Position numbers and translations under genes: made by a program. Below, in pieces: positions 45,750 to 59,257 of a DNA stretch of 64,000 nt. The notes under the pieces are model-generated. The model was not told where the DNA came from. It did no database searches and was given only the letters and a program-made list of their open reading frames with translations. Origin of the DNA: Tremella fuciformis (lineage: Eukaryota > Basidiomycota > Tremellomycetes > Tremellales > Tremellaceae); assembly GCA_032768795.1 (NCBI GenBank), contig CP136496.1, positions 1,860,001-1,924,000 on the forward strand, read 5' to 3'. Within the stretch, counting starts at the first letter, position 1. The number at the start of each line of letters is the position of its first letter.

Positions 45750-47518
45750 ATGTTCAGTAGAGTCCTCAGATCGTCAGTGGCCTCGAGAGGGGTGCTCTCA
45801 TGGCCCGCGCCGGCCGCCGCGCCTTTGCTCGCGGCTCGAGGTTTCGCCGCCTCCTCGGTCACCCGGGCAGCGGAGGAGATCACTCGCCCTGCCATCGAGA
45901 CGCCATCGAGCTTGTGGAACTTCACAGAGGAAGAGGAGATGGTGCGAGAGACTGGTCAGTGTTTCGTCGTGTATTACCGCTTGTCGCAAGGCTGACGTCC
46001 AGTCAAGAAGTTTGCCGAAGAGGTGATCGGACCCAAAGTCCGAGAGATGGACGAGGCTGAACACATGGACCCGGTCTGTCCTGACCATCATGTGAAGAAA
46101 GCGATAGCTGACAGGTTCAAGGATATCATACAAGGCCTGTTTGACAACGGAGTGAGCTCGAAGTCGAGTAGAGAGGTTGGGAGCTCACGTTGCAGCTCAT
46201 GGGCATCGAGACACCAGCCGATTTGGGGGGATCCGAGGCATCGTTTACCAGTGCCATCATCGCCATTGAGGAGCTCGCCAAGGTCGACCCGTCCGTTGCT
46301 GTCTTGGCAGATGTTCACAACACTCTGGTTGGTTCGGTCATCCGGATTTATGGCAACGACGCGATCAAGGAGAAATGGCTGCCAGGTTTGGCCACTGAGA
46401 AGGTGCATCATATCGATAGAACAACTGAGAGGGTCGATCTCATCACCAGGTGGGGTCATTCTGCCTTTCCGAGCCTGGAGCAGGTTCAGATGCCTTTGCT
46501 CTGCAGACGACGGCCAAGTTGGACAAGAGTGGCGACTTCTATGTCTTGAATGGGAGCAAATGGTAGCTCATACCCGCCTTCTGTTGGCCACGCTGACATG
46601 CAGCTGGATTTCCAACTCGGAACAAGCCGACACTTTTGTCGTGTTTGCCAATGTTAAACCTGAAGACGGCTACAAAGGCATCACTGCGTTCGTGATGAGC
46701 AAGGATATGGGGGTCCAGATCGTCAAGAAAGAAGCCAAGGTCAGTATCGGGCCTACAGCTTCCGTACCACGCTGATACTCAGCTCGGCATTCGTGCTTCT
46801 TCCACTTGTGTCCTCGCGTTCGACGACGTGAAAATCCCAAAGGAGAATGTCGTCGGCCAAGTTGGTAAGGGGTACAAGGTGAGGATTGCCTATCTTACTT
46901 GGATGTCGCTCATGGCAGATTGCAATCGAGATTCTCAACGAGGGGCGAATCGGTATTGCCGCCCAGATGGTAGGCTTGGCCCAGGGTGCTTTCGAGAAGG
47001 CCATTCGGTACACGTACGACAGGAAGCAATTCGGCAAGCCTGTCGGCGACTTCCAGGGCATGGCGTTCCAGTTTGCAGAGGTTGCGACGGAGATTGAAGC
47101 CGCCAGACTTTTGACGTATAACGCTGCCAGACTAAAGGTGAGAGCATTTCAGACGTAGAATGTTGGGCGCCTGGCTGATCATGTTCAGGAAGAGGGTCGT
47201 CCGTTCCTCGTCCAAGCCGCTCAGGCCAAGTGGTACGCCTCGGTGGTTGCCCAGAAGGCCGCTGGTCAGGCGATAGAATGGTGCGGTGGCAACGGTTTTG
47301 TCAGAGATACCGGGATTGAGAAGTATTGGCGTGATAGCAAGGTGAGCCTAGACTTGTCGCGGTAGCAACGGACTGACAAAACAGATCGGCGCGATTTACG
47401 AAGGTCCGTCTGGTGGTTGTGGGCGAGATGAAACTGACCCGTCACAGGCACGAGCAACATTCAGCTGGAGACGATTGCCAGATGGCTCAGTCAGTCTTTT
47501 CGAGCGCTGCCAACGTGA
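45750..47518 (+). CDS. Mitochondrial acyl-CoA dehydrogenase, short/branched-chain (ACADSB) type, 439 aa
   Basis: Ten introns of 40-51 nt: 45955-46002, 46074-46121, 46152-46195, 46403-46449, 46563-46603, 46740-46782, 46879-46918, 47138-47188, 47342-47384, 47404-47447. An Arg/Ala-rich presequence ([14 protein letters not shown]) precedes helical [20 protein letters not shown] N-domain sequence, the signature [27 protein letters not shown], the [20 protein letters not shown] helix, [19 protein letters not shown] and [14 protein letters not shown], whose Glu is the family's cat. base. FAD enzyme oxidising acyl-CoAs such as 2-methylbutyryl-CoA, passing electrons to ETF. The exact chain preference is inferred. 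Intron 2 is a multiple of three and could be read through; splicing gives the usual spacing. Confidence 0.92.
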
Positions 47519-48981
47519 GATCTTGAGCTGACTGTGCGTCAGAGAAGCAATATTCGTAGACCTTTTGCCCAGTTGCCCTCTTTCCCCCTTCTCTTTCTTG
47601 TATGTACGACTGTTCTAGGCCCCTAGCATATGCACGTTTCACGCTTTCATTGACGACGATCAGGGCCGAAACGAGTCCGAAGAAGTCGGGTGACTAACCG
47701 ATCCGACGACACTGCAAACCTTGTCGCTTCGATCAACAACGAGCTCTTCTGACAGCCGACGGTTCTCTTGTGGTCTAGGGAAGCATCCGGATCGTCGCGA
47801 AGAGAAAAAGGCGATGGATGCCGTAAGTAGACTCTGGAAATGCCATCTGCTGCGCCATGCAGCTTTTTTACTTTCCGGTCGGGTTCTCACACTTGCTGCG
47901 GTTTTCAACAAGTACGACGCGTCGTGCATGTCAGCCACTGTCAATACCGCCGAAGGCCTTGTAGGCAACGCTCGACTACAACAGCGTCGTTACAAGTCAG
48001 TGTGGGTTGAAGATCTCGCTTGACCAGCTGTGACAAGTGTGACATCCGCTTTTGCGATGGTCGCCCAGCTTGAAGTGTAGCAAGGGCCCCCGTCAAAGAC
48101 CAGACTCTTGGGCAGTCGGCAAGTCAGACGACCAGCCGCGCGGACGAGCCAATCGCGCATCTGTCAATACACAAGGTTTGAGGTTGAGAATTAGCCATCT
48201 TCGCTCTGCTCTTTGCTGCCTCCTGCCCACAGCGTTCAGCAAGAAGAGAAGCTCTGGGAGTGAACGGAGCAGAGCGCCAAGTTTCGGTCAACGACAGGGT
48301 GACACTGAACTGTCGATCTCGCCTGTCCGTCCGACAGTGCATAGGGACAGGACAGGGGGAACTGGGCTCAATTATCCTACGCGTGCCCTGGTTTGGCATT
48401 AATCATCGCCCATTTCGCTCCCCTCTGTTCCAGTGCCCACACGAGGCAGAAAGCCGGTATCCCCGGCAGAGTGCCTGAGACTGCAAAGCTAGTCCGTAAG
48501 ACTCTCCCGACTGCCCTCTGGCATTGCGCGTGAGGCCCCCGATCCTCGCGAACTTAGCTGGGCAGCTGCGTCGATTGGGACCGCTTTGCCGCCGCTTGGT
48601 CGAGGCGGCGGGGAAGGTGGTTGGACTGCTGGAAGGCCGACCCGGACCCGGCAATCGCCAGCGCCAGCGCCAGCGCGTTCCACTGATCCAAGAGGGCATG
48701 CCCATGCTGGCTCTGCCATCCATCTCTGCGACCTCATCGACCAAGACGCAGACACTGCTTTCGGTGCTGCTCGCTCGGGAAAGCGCGGAGAGGCATAACG
48801 AGAACGAGGGTGATCCCGGCGTGGCGCACTGGTCGGCCCACCTCCAACTCCCCAAAGCGACTTGTGCAATAGCCCCCGAGCCCCTCACTCGCACAGCACT
48901 GTCTTGTGAGGTGCCGCTCGCAGACGCCGGCCCTCGACGCATGCGCGCCAGGGCGTGAGTCCCATCTGTCTGTCTGTCGTC
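47519..48981. other. 1.5-kb intergenic region
   Basis: Promoter side of the Ser-rich gene. The long minus ORF here (48403-49188, 261 aa) is Arg/Trp/Ser-rich, runs antisense into the next gene and looks like a shadow. No RNA gene or repeat was recognised. Confidence 0.4.
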
Positions 48982-51785
48982 ATGCAGCGTGTGGCGGCCG
49001 GTACACCGATGCGCGACACCGACGACAACGCGGATAGCCAGCCTGGGCTTCGGGCCACGTCCGATCGGCCGTCCCATCCCATGTTTCGCCAGTCCACTTT
49101 CTCCTCGTCGACTCTGAGCACGGATCACGCGGGCCAAAGGATGGGCGGTGTGGACGCGGCAGAGGAGGGTGGAGCCTATCGGAGTCACCAGTACGAGTGA
49201 GTTGTCACGTCAACCTAAGGCGCCAGCTCACTTCAGCCCTCCTTCTCCACGCGATACGAATGATCGACTCGACCCACAGGTAGCAATCATTGACGAGCCC
49301 ACGGCCGACGCACTGCCGAGGAGGCCGGCCGCCATGCCGGTGGATGAAGGGACGAGGATAGGCTCAAGGTCTGAGCTAGTCGGGCAGGATTCAGGAATCC
49401 ATAAAGAGGCGCTGTCACTGTCGCCGGACCACCCTTTCCTCCACCCTGCCACCCATGTGCATGCGCGCGCCAGTACCGGGCCATCGACAGCGACGCTGCC
49501 CACACTGAGCAAGCGTACCTCCTCGTCGTCTCTATCTTATCCTCAAGGCCCTTCGACCAGTTACGCGTTTCCACCCCCCTCGCACGCCAGTGGCGAGTCG
49601 CCGCTTGTACCTTCTCCAGGATCCTCGCTGCCATCTAGCAGCAACATGCCCCCGGCCCCATCGGCCGGCCAGCCGCCGCTGTCCACAGCGCAACATCGTA
49701 TGTCTGTCTCTGGCCGCCCAAGGCGCCCGTCTCCCCTACTCCATGAAATCCAACCGCCATCTCGACGTCTGTCGGCTCATCAGGTATTGCTCCTCACGCC
49801 GTTCGGGGAGCCACTCCCCGGGGGAGCGCCTGCGATGCCGATGGGCCGCGGTTCATTCGGGCGAACTTCGACTGGTGAAGCAGGTGGGATGGGCATGGTC
49901 CGAGGACCGAGCAGCCAGGGTGGATCAAGTATGACCAGAGGCCCGAGTTCGGCAGGATGGTCCGCTGGCAGCGCATCGAAACGCGGCAGCATGGGCATGG
50001 CGACCGGTTCTCCCTACACGGGCAGGGAGAGGGGCAGTTTCGGCATGGGCGTCGGATCGTCCTCCATGGGTCGCGATGTCCCTCCTAGTGGCATGATGGC
50101 TCGCGAGAACAGGCAGTCCACATTGCCTCCGCGTACAAGGCATCATTCTCTAGCCAACCCCGCCGTCCACCCCTCGCCACTTTCGCTCACCTCCGCTCCG
50201 ATGACTACCATCCTCTCGGCCTCGGACAACTCGTCCTCCGAGGGCAGGGGCAGCACCTTGCCGTCGCGCGAGCCGTCCAACGGCCAGAATGACAATGAGG
50301 AGGACTACCTGGGCTTCGTGCCGCCCGTGGTGCATATGACACGGTCCAACTCCCTTCCGGTCTTGACGCTCAGAGAACTTGAGGCGCTCAAGGAAAAGGA
50401 TGGCGAGCTGGGCATAGCGAGAGGATCTAGCTGGGCTTGGGTTTCCCGCGAGGGTGTCGATGACGATAGCATGGATGAGAGGCAAGTCTTCCCCCGTGCG
50501 CAAATCACAATCCGGCTGATTTCGCAGTGTCGAGGAGAGGGGCGATACAACCGCATCTGCGTCGTCCACCTCGCTATCTAACATCTCCACCTCGTCCTCT
50601 ACCCCGCCATCGCGCCATCCTTTCTTCAACGATCCGTTCGCCTCGGCTTCCGGCTCGGCGGTTCCCGTCGGTGTGCCCTCTTCCCGCGGCGCTCAGCAAG
50701 AGCATCACCCATTCTCCACTTCGGCTGATTATCGCTATTCTGAAATCAACGAGCTGCGACGGTCGTCGGCCGCCCCGATTCCTGTTGGCCCGACCGTACC
50801 CTCGCCGACGTCGGCGCGGCTCGACTCGCGGCGGCCTTCCGCCCCAGCACCCCATGTGCCGCCGCCTCCTATCACATCGGCATACAGTACAGCTGAGAGC
50901 TCGCGCAGAGCCTCCATTTCGCGCACGCCGAAATCTGGCAACATGCTCCTTGCACCTATCCCGCCTGAGAGCCCCGGCGGCACGCCCATGGCGTCGCCTA
51001 CTCGACCCAAGATGTTGCGTTACAAGACCTCTCCCGCCCGCTTTGTCGGGCTCGGTCTCGAAATCACCGTCCGACCCAATGCCGCGCCTTCAACCTCAAC
51101 CGCCACATCGACAATTGCGGGCAACAACGCCTGGTCTGGACCTGGTGAACGCCGGAGGTCGTCGAACGAATCGTCCGGTTCGCGCGGATCGCAGAGGGGT
51201 ACCTGGGCTTCAGTGGACGTTGTCGACGCTCTTGCTGCCTCCTCACTTGCGCGCACTGCAGCAGTTCCGCCATCAGCCACGTATGGTCCGAATGGGACTA
51301 CCACGCGCAAGTCGTCCAAATCATCCACTTCGGGATCTTCGTCGCTCCCTTCGCGAAGAGGCAGCAGCCGTAATCCGACCCCGTCCGTCCGCGAGGTATT
51401 CACGTTGGAGACCATTCAGCCTCGCACGCACGTGAGCGAGTTTGGGCTTCGCAACTCTGGCTCCATAGGCGGCAGCCTCCCTGCCGGCGGTCAACGGGGC
51501 CGTATTGAGTCAATGGACTCGGCTCTGCCACATTTCGCCGACGGCGCCGTGGGCAAGCGCAACTCTGCCAGTGGGTCGTGGACCGAGAACTTTCCCCGGC
51601 GAGGTAGTTTGGCCATCCTCGATCTTCCAGCTCAACTCGCTTCAACTCTGGGCATCGAGGGTTCGCAGAACGTTTTGCCGGTTCTTGAGGGTGCGCCACC
51701 TCAAGGAGCGTGGCAGGACCGTAGGGGTAGCTGGGCCGAACACTGGGCGCAGCACATTCACGCTGCTGCACAGTCCAGGCAATGA
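48982..51785 (+). CDS. Large Ser/Pro-rich disordered protein (905 aa), unknown function
   Basis: Three exons: intron 49197-49236 (GT-AG) and 50482-50527, a GC-AG intron with donor gcaagt. The product is almost wholly low-complexity Ser/Pro/Arg/Gly with SxxR and RRxS sites (RGSWAEHW, RPSPLL, RRGSLAIL), which could be targets of basophilic kinases such as PKA. Short conserved-looking islands: YLGFVPPVVHMTRSNSLPVL, LRELEALKEKDGELGI, and FVGLGLEITV. The final RRGSWAEHWAQHIHAAA helix resembles a short docking motif. Likely a signalling or cortex-associated scaffold; unproven. Start chosen at the first ATG (48982). Confidence 0.7.
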
Positions 51786-52836
51786 GGCAGAACGATGCTG
51801 GTGTGACGAGTCTCGGCTAGGACGAGTGATATCGTTTCACTCTTTACAGCTTGTTTCCATCTTTTTTGGGTTTCGGGATTCACCAATCAAACAGGCAGAC
51901 AGTGTATGACAGACGTATCAGGAAGCATCATACATCAATGCCATGCAATGCATCTTGTCAGATCAGCATAGAGCTGCCACCGTCCCGAAATTGATTTTCC
52001 GCCACCGACGCGTCGCGCAAGGGCCATATCCGACTGTTGAGGGCGTACCAGTTTCATCAGCGTAGCTCTTACGGGGCGAATTTCTGCGGGTGTCCCTGGA
52101 ACGAAAACGGTAAATGGGGGAATTAAATAAGAAAATTCCGGCCATTCTGATTTCATCAGCACAATCCTAATATGCATTGTGTCCTTGCCAAATTGCCTTT
52201 CATCAGAGAATAAAGATCTATGCATGAGGCTGATGCATGGAATGATCTCTGTAGCAGAACCAATCGCCTACATAGCTACTGCCATACCCTGCCCTATCAT
52301 TGCACCAAAATGGTTACAATAGCGCAAGTCTGACAAGACTGCAATAGGCTTGCCAGGTGGCAGCTGTGACATAGCCCCTGTGACCAGCTTGGCATGCCTA
52401 TGATCATCTGATCAGCCTAGCATGCCCAACAAGCACTTGCGCATCTCTTGATGAAGTGCTTTAGCTTGCAACTAATCAATGTTCTACAGTACATCCGGCT
52501 TTGCCGGATGCTTGACCCGTAAGGGCTGCGATGGCTGCGCCGCTAGGCGCAAGGGGGGGTCTTGGGGGGGTGTCCCACCCCCCCATGTCTAACGGAACCA
52601 AAGAACAAGGAATTGCATTAGGTTTTCCAAATTGCCTGAGAACCAATAACTTGAATACCTGATTAGAAATTCAGAGCTAAAAAAGAATTGAAATAACGAG
52701 CTACGCCCTATCGCGCACTTTCCTGCACGATCTACCTAGTTTTAGTTGAATCGGTCCAGCTTTGACTGGCTAGCAAGACAGTAAGACGAGATGCGCTCGA
52801 GGCCTTAGCATACGGCCGCGCCGGCAAGCATACGCC
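51786..52836. other. 1-kb intergenic region with hairpins
   Basis: AT-rich, with no gene. It contains two strong hairpins (52492-52510 and 52563-52585) and G/C runs. It may be a repeat remnant; no copy is seen elsewhere in the window. Confidence 0.45.
52492..52585. repeat. Two hairpins: CATCCGG stem and a G7/C7 stem
   Basis: CATCCGG (52492-52498) pairs with CCGGATG (52504-52510) over a 5-nt loop. TGGGGGGGTG (52563-52572) pairs with CACCCCCCCA (52576-52585) over a 3-nt loop. They could fold in DNA or RNA; function unknown. Confidence 0.65.
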
Positions 52837-55800
52837 ATGCGTTCGAGGAAGAAACGCCTGGCCAGGGCCGGCGCTGGACTTCCGAGCCAGGCGTACCCCG
52901 GCTTTTCGTTCCCCTCAGCTTCGGCAACGGCAGCTGCGGGACACGGCGACAGCAAGAAAAAGCGCCGGCGAAGAGAAGCATCCGTCTTGCGAGAGTCGAG
53001 ACTTGCGGATGAAGAAGGGCTTGGAGGTGGAGATCTGGTGCCTCCTAGCGATGAAGACGAGTATGAGGTCTGGCTTGTCGGGCGTGATCGCGAGCGTGTT
53101 CAGCGGGAGAAGCTGGATTCGCAGAAGAGTGAGGACTTAACGAGGGACAGAAGTGAGAGCGAGGATGTGGAACTGGGAATGGTCATGGACCTCGGATCGG
53201 ATCTGGATCTCGCAGCTTCTCCAGTTGGTCAAATGGTCTGAGTATGGAGTGGTGCTTATGTTAGTCCCCAAGGAATTCATGGCTCGACCTGGTGCCGCAT
53301 ATCTCGCCGTCTCCGAACAAGCTGCAGGCCTCGCAGACTCCTCGCAAGAGCGTGCTGGCGAACTCGTCGTCGGTTCGACGGACCCGATCGTCCAGCCGAA
53401 CGCCATTGCTCTCCAAGCCTTCGGGTTCAGATGTATCTCCAGCGCAGTCATCGGGAGCCACGACCCCGACTCGCCGCTTGTCCTCGAGTCTGTTTGACAG
53501 CTTGATGGACGGGAACTCCAGCAGCCTCACAGCTGGAGCCGCATCTTCGCTCGACGGATCGAAAGAGAACACCCCTCAGCTCAGAAATCCTAGTGTTGAA
53601 CCGGAACAGTCGACGTCCCCAACCCCGCACATGGCTACGATGATAGCAGAAGCCAGTCACCCAGACGATATCACCCCAGATGTGGATCGTCCGATCGATG
53701 ATGGCATGCCCAAGACCCCAGACGACCATCCTGAAGCCGATTTCGAGCAAAGCTACAATCTTCCTGAAGACGACTTGCGACCACCCTCACAGCTGCTCGG
53801 AACGCTGACGCCGTCGTCGCCGATGATACACCCTTTGCTGAGGACGCCTCAGAGACGAGTAGTCTCGCAGGTCACACCGAGCAAATCAACGCATTCCCAA
53901 CGAGCTGTCGCAGGCATGCTCCTTGGGAGTCCCGAAACAATCGTCGAGATGGTTGCTGCAGATGAGGTCGGAGAGCCCCCGCCCTTCTTGACTCCGATGG
54001 ACCAGAGTCAGAGTCGAAGTCAGGTCAATCTCTCCACCAACGGCTCCGCTCGAGGACCACTCCCATCGCGACAACCAACGTCCTCGCCTTTGGCACCTGC
54101 AGCCCACCCCGCATCACTTCAAGTCCCGCCGGCCGACGAACCGACCCTACGGCCCGTCATTTCTGTCGATCCCGCGTTGGAGCAATTCCGTACAGTCAGA
54201 ACGTTCCGCACTCGAACGACTCTGCAACTCCAGCCATATACCCGAGAGAGGCAGATCTACGAGGCAGTTTTGCGGCGTGGTGGTTTGAAAAAGGGTCGCA
54301 ACGCCATTGCGCCCCCAAAGGAGATCAGCAAGTCGTCCGAGGACGAAGATGAAGACGCCCCGCAGTCGAGCAGCTCTAGTGCAAGCGATGTTGCCCAGCA
54401 AGCAGAAAGCGCCGAGCGAATCGTCATCGGCAACACGCCGCCTCTCAAGCAGAAAAGACGTCGCGAACCAGTCCCTCTGACCGATGCAGACTATGACGAG
54501 TATTTCCTGGAGCACGGTGCCGTGGCGGACGATGATGACCCAGCAACGGAGAAGCGATTGCAAAAGATCGCTCGCGCCCGACTGAAGGCGGAGAAGGAGG
54601 AGAAGAGGAAACAACGACAAGCTGAAAAGGCTAGACGGGAGTTCGAGCGCTTGATCCGGTCAGACGCGCAGCGTGAATCGAGCTCAGACGACGAGGTGAG
54701 TGCCGCATTGAGTCTGATTCCCACAATAACAGCTTATCACAGCTTGCAATTCCTGCGCGACCCGCAAAACAGACTGTCACGCGGACGCCAGCTCGCGGAC
54801 CAGGTGCGGTGATCAAGTATGGGAGGCGTACGCAAAAGAATACTCGTCCGCATTCTACCGTTTTCCCATCTGACTCGGGCTCGGACGTTCCCTATGAGCT
54901 GCCTCCGCCACTGCCAGAATCCCCCCGATCTCAGCATTCGTCCGACAACCCCGAGATTATCACCTCCCTTCGGACGCCATCTCAGCCCATCCTTGACATC
55001 GAGGAGAGCTTGGTAGCGGGAGATGGATCATTCTATATCAATGATCTCCCGCCGGCAACAGCCAAGCGGCGACGTATACCAAGCTCGAGCTCGGCGTCGG
55101 GGTCGGATACACCAGACCCGGAGACGGGGAAGGACCGAAGAGCTAGAATAGCAGCTCGGATGATGCCTGCTGTTATGCTCAAGCGGCTCGAAAATGAGGC
55201 TGCGGCAAAGGAGCGACAGCGGATAGACCAACAGACGCGGAGACGGCAGGCAAAGTCTCTCTCACCCGCGAGACCTGGCCGTGCGGTAGTCCGCAAAGGG
55301 CATGGAGACGTCGACATGTCAGGTCTGCTCGACATGTTCGCTTCGCAAGGATCGAGCTCGTCTCCCTCATCATCGCGGCACCTAGCGGCGGGAGGGCCAG
55401 TCTCCAGCCGCGAGCAGCCGATCGTCATTTCGGATGACGAGGGAGGCTCTGATGCAGCTGAAAGCGATATGTCTGGCTCTCAGGCCGAAGAGGACAACGG
55501 ACCTGGTCGAGCCTTAGCAAGGCTGTTCGAGGGAGATTTCGAATCACTCGTTGCAGGTGCGCCAAGCGTCCGTCACAAGAGGCAGTCGAAACCTCATCGC
55601 CAACCCAATGCGCTGGATCGTTTGCGTAAAGAGAAGAGACCGGCTTTGGCAATCAGGAAGCAAGTCAGCCGACCGCGTTATCCGGACAAGCGAGCTATGG
55701 TCCAGTCGAGACTTGACTTTCCTGCTCAGGAGAAGTCACCCTACCGCTCTACCACCAAAATAAAAAAATCTGTCAAACGCGCCGATGGGAAGGCTGTCCG

Positions 55801-58800
55801 ACCTGCTATTCGGCTCAACGACGAGACGATCTGGGCTACTGCCGATTTTGCCTTTGACGATGCTCTACCGACTCCCGTGCAGCCACCTCGGAAGAGGGCG
55901 TTTGCGCGTACGGCCTCCAAGGCCAGCTCTGTTGGTGAGACTGTCGATGCTGGCGTGGGCAAAGCTCGATCTTGGGCTTTCTTCGATACTATTCCCGTCG
56001 ACTTTGGCATAACTCCTCTGCCATCTGGCCTCTATTGCGACCCGGATTCCGTCGTTGGGTCTGGCTCGCTCTCCAAATTTGTCAATCAGCTCAAAGGCGA
56101 TCGACATTTTCCCGAGCTCGACCCGTGCAGTGTCTACGGCATCGAGCTCACGTCTACCTTGCCGCAAGCGCTGCTCGTGTCCCTCATTCCTATTGTATTC
56201 GAGAGAACATACAATGCGCTTGTCACGTTCGTCAACGAGGATCATCTGTCAAAACCGGATCTGAAGGGATTGGACTTCATGCTGAGCCGACACTGGGCGC
56301 ATCCGGAGGAAGATGAAGTTCCAATTGAGCTTCGGGAAGCGATCCTCGTCACCAATAACAAACTCGACGATCTGCTAGCCAGCAGAAAGTATCCAAAAAC
56401 TGCTCGTCACGCCGTGCTGGACTTTCGCTGGAAGCTATTGGAGCTGGTCACAGCTATATCGCCACACGGCTCGGAACATAGCCTTGTCAAGACGATCGCG
56501 ATCTCGACGATGTCTCAACTGCTGTCCGGCGGGTTTGACAAGACTGTCAGACCGTTAAAACGGATTCTTCGGGGACAGGCGGAATCACCGCAAATTGACG
56601 ACCCGGGCCTGATGACCTGGATAGGTCTCTTGCATGTACTGGCGACCCACCAAGATTCTGAGCACGACTTTTTCACTCAATCCCTTCTCGAAGCATTCAC
56701 GTCGACCTTTTCCCTCGATCCGAGCGGCCCAATCGCGGCGGAGAGGATGTGGTTCCTGATATTCGGCTTATGTGCGTTGTCACAATTCGACATGTACGGG
56801 CGCACCGGGGCGTTTCAGCCACTCCCACGCTGGACGCTGGTGCGCAAGGCCGCCAGTCTCATCAAGATAGCCCACAACGAAGAAGCGGAGGAGCGGGCGC
56901 ACGTCGACCAGCTTCGTGGGAGAGATCGATATATCCAGGTCATGCTGGCCAGATGTGTCCGGTTGTCGGCTGTTTGGAAGTGGCATTTCGATCGGGCGAG
57001 CTTCTCCATCGCCACTCGTGACTTGGGTGCGATCTTCAAAGACCGCCAATACCGCAACCTGCCCTCGGAGCGGCCAATCGACTATCCCAAATGGATCACT
57101 TCCTTTGATGTGACTTTGACCTCGGCGCCGGACACGAAACGCGAAACGGCCTTCGAGCTTTACCTGCGACTGATCTGTGTGGCGGCGTCGGATATCATCT
57201 CGCAGGCTCAGAGTCTGTCCGAGGCGCAGCAAGCGGAAAAGGACGTCCAGCGGCTGATCATGTCCATCATACCTGTCAGTCCCGTCAAGTTCAACCGCGT
57301 CCTTCCGCCCACATCGAAACAGCTTGGCCAACTAGTCAATCGATACTCTACTATGGTCGCGGCCTGTTTCTTCAGTCCCTCGCTACTCGGCTGGCTACTT
57401 GCGAATTCGAAGAAATGGGCGCCGTTCGAGCAGGCGGATTTCGAGTCCCGACAGATATCTGTTAGGGGCTTGATGTACGTTGGAGTGGCCTGTCGACATC
57501 ATCACGCCTCTTTGCTCCCGGTGGTCATCCGGTTAGCAGACACCCTGACAGTCTTGAAGAGGGAGCTGGACGATATCGGCAAACCATCGGCACCGGCCCA
57601 GGCTCCGAGCAAGATCGAGATTGAACGAACGATGGTCCTCGTCGTCTCGTGCATTCGGCAATTGACCTTACATCATGCGTTTGATGTCGATAAACAAGCA
57701 GTGCCAGAATATCCGGACCCTGTGCTGCTGCACGAGAGCTGGACGACACATGTGTTCGGACTCGACCTCGATTACCGATGTCAGAACGAGGTGGTCTCGG
57801 CTATTCAGACTTTCTTGAACATCCGCATGGCGGCATTGCCAAGGAAGGCTAAGAGCGCTCGAGAGGAGAAGCTGGAGTCCTTGGACGAGTATGGATCTTT
57901 GGGGTTCGAGATGGACATGACTACAATCGCCAATCTCGGTGGAGAGGTGCCTGCGAAAGAAGATCCAGTGGAGAAGATGGACGAGCAATTCGTGCAGGTT
58001 GGCTCGCGCTTGCTTCCGCAATGCGCAAAAGCTGACTCAGTAGATCATTGAAGACGTAATTTGCCCACGAATCTTCAAGCTCTTGTCAGATATGTCCCCG
58101 GCTGTACCAGAGGAGGTTGCTGTCACAAGCACGGATGACGAAGAGAAGCAAAAGTTCCTCGTCAAATTGTCGAAGTGTTACTCGGATTGCGCGGCGGTGT
58201 TGGTCATTGAACACCGAAAGCTGGTCAGTCTCAGTACGAGCTGACATGATAAGCAGCTGATGGGCAGGACTGGTCGGCGTTCGTCGGGCAGTATGGTCGC
58301 ATGTCCTGGTCTCGCCTCTCAGATCCGTCCACTCGGCTGCAAGTCGGCCTGAACTTCATGCTCAACGTCGCGACGCTCGACCCGGGATGTTTCGCGGTAC
58401 GTCTGCCGTCTGAACCAGAGAATTCGTCTGATCCTGCAGAGTCTCAAGGACGACTTTCTCGAATTGGTCTTCGCGACCATCACGACGCGCAAGCTTAGCG
58501 TGGAGCACAAACTGCTCTCGGCAGTACTGTGCATGCCTCATGCGACGACCGACCCGCTGTTGGACGATCTGCCTCCGGTAGCCACGAACGGCCTGGACCG
58601 GGTTGGGTTCATGAAGTACCGCGGGGAGATCATTGATGGTGAGCCGACAAAGTCAGCTTCGCAAAAGAAGGGGAGCGCTGATGATCTAGCCCTGCTGCGC
58701 AACGTGGGAACGAGTATGGCAAGGCCGACCTCCAACAAGGCCTTCCTGTGGAAGCTGCTCAACCTCCTCGTGTCTGGCTTGGCGGCCAACGACAAGGTCG

Positions 58801-58977
58801 GTTCCGGAAAGCCATTTGCGAAAATCGCTGATACTTCAGAGCATCGTTCCCGCACGCGTGCTGCACAAAGAAGAGTACCGAGCCTTCGCCGCATCGGTCA
58901 TCTCGAGCCTCGAGCGGCATCTCGGGTCCATCGTCACGCCGCACAGCATACCTGCACTGAAGCATTTCTTGCAGTAG
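52837..58977 (+). CDS. MMS22: Mms22/Mus7-family replication repair protein (1958 aa)
   Basis: Six introns: 53224-53264, 54696-54742, 57998-58043, 58224-58267, 58397-58439, 58797-58839. The first about 1000 residues are charged and disordered, with basic clusters (SRKKRLAR, KKKRRRR, KQKRRREP). The family signature FFDTIPVDFGITPLPSGLYC lies at about residue 1018, followed by SLSKFVNQLKG and a long all-helical Mus7/MMS22 region to the end. Known members act with an Rtt101-type cullin ligase and the replisome to recover stalled forks in the nucleus. The fragment after 58044 (KLLSDMSPAVPEEV, FLWKLLNLLVSGLAAN) continues the helical repeat. Start at 52837 is the first suitable ATG; the first intron donor (gttggt) is weaker than the others. 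Confidence 0.85.
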
Positions 58978-59257
58978 CAAATGACATTCGATGCATTTGA
59001 TACGCGTCAGGGCCAGGAACGGCGCGGCTTGGCACGGTGTGTAATAGGAGCCACGCGATTGGTTCCTTTGAGTGTGTGGCTGCGTCATTGTGAGATCCCG
59101 GCCCAATGCCGATCCACCCTCCCCACCTACAGAATACATACATATACATAGTTATGTTACTTCTCTCCGTTGCATCCTCATCTTCTCTCGCAGCGCAATC
59201 AGCTAGAAGTACATCTCACACACCCTCACACTCAACGCTCCACTACATCACAGCGCC

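Noticed and set aside
48403..49188. 261-aa minus-strand ORF
   Set aside because: Arg/Trp/Ser-rich shadow composition, overlaps the 5' end of a better plus-strand gene, no motif.
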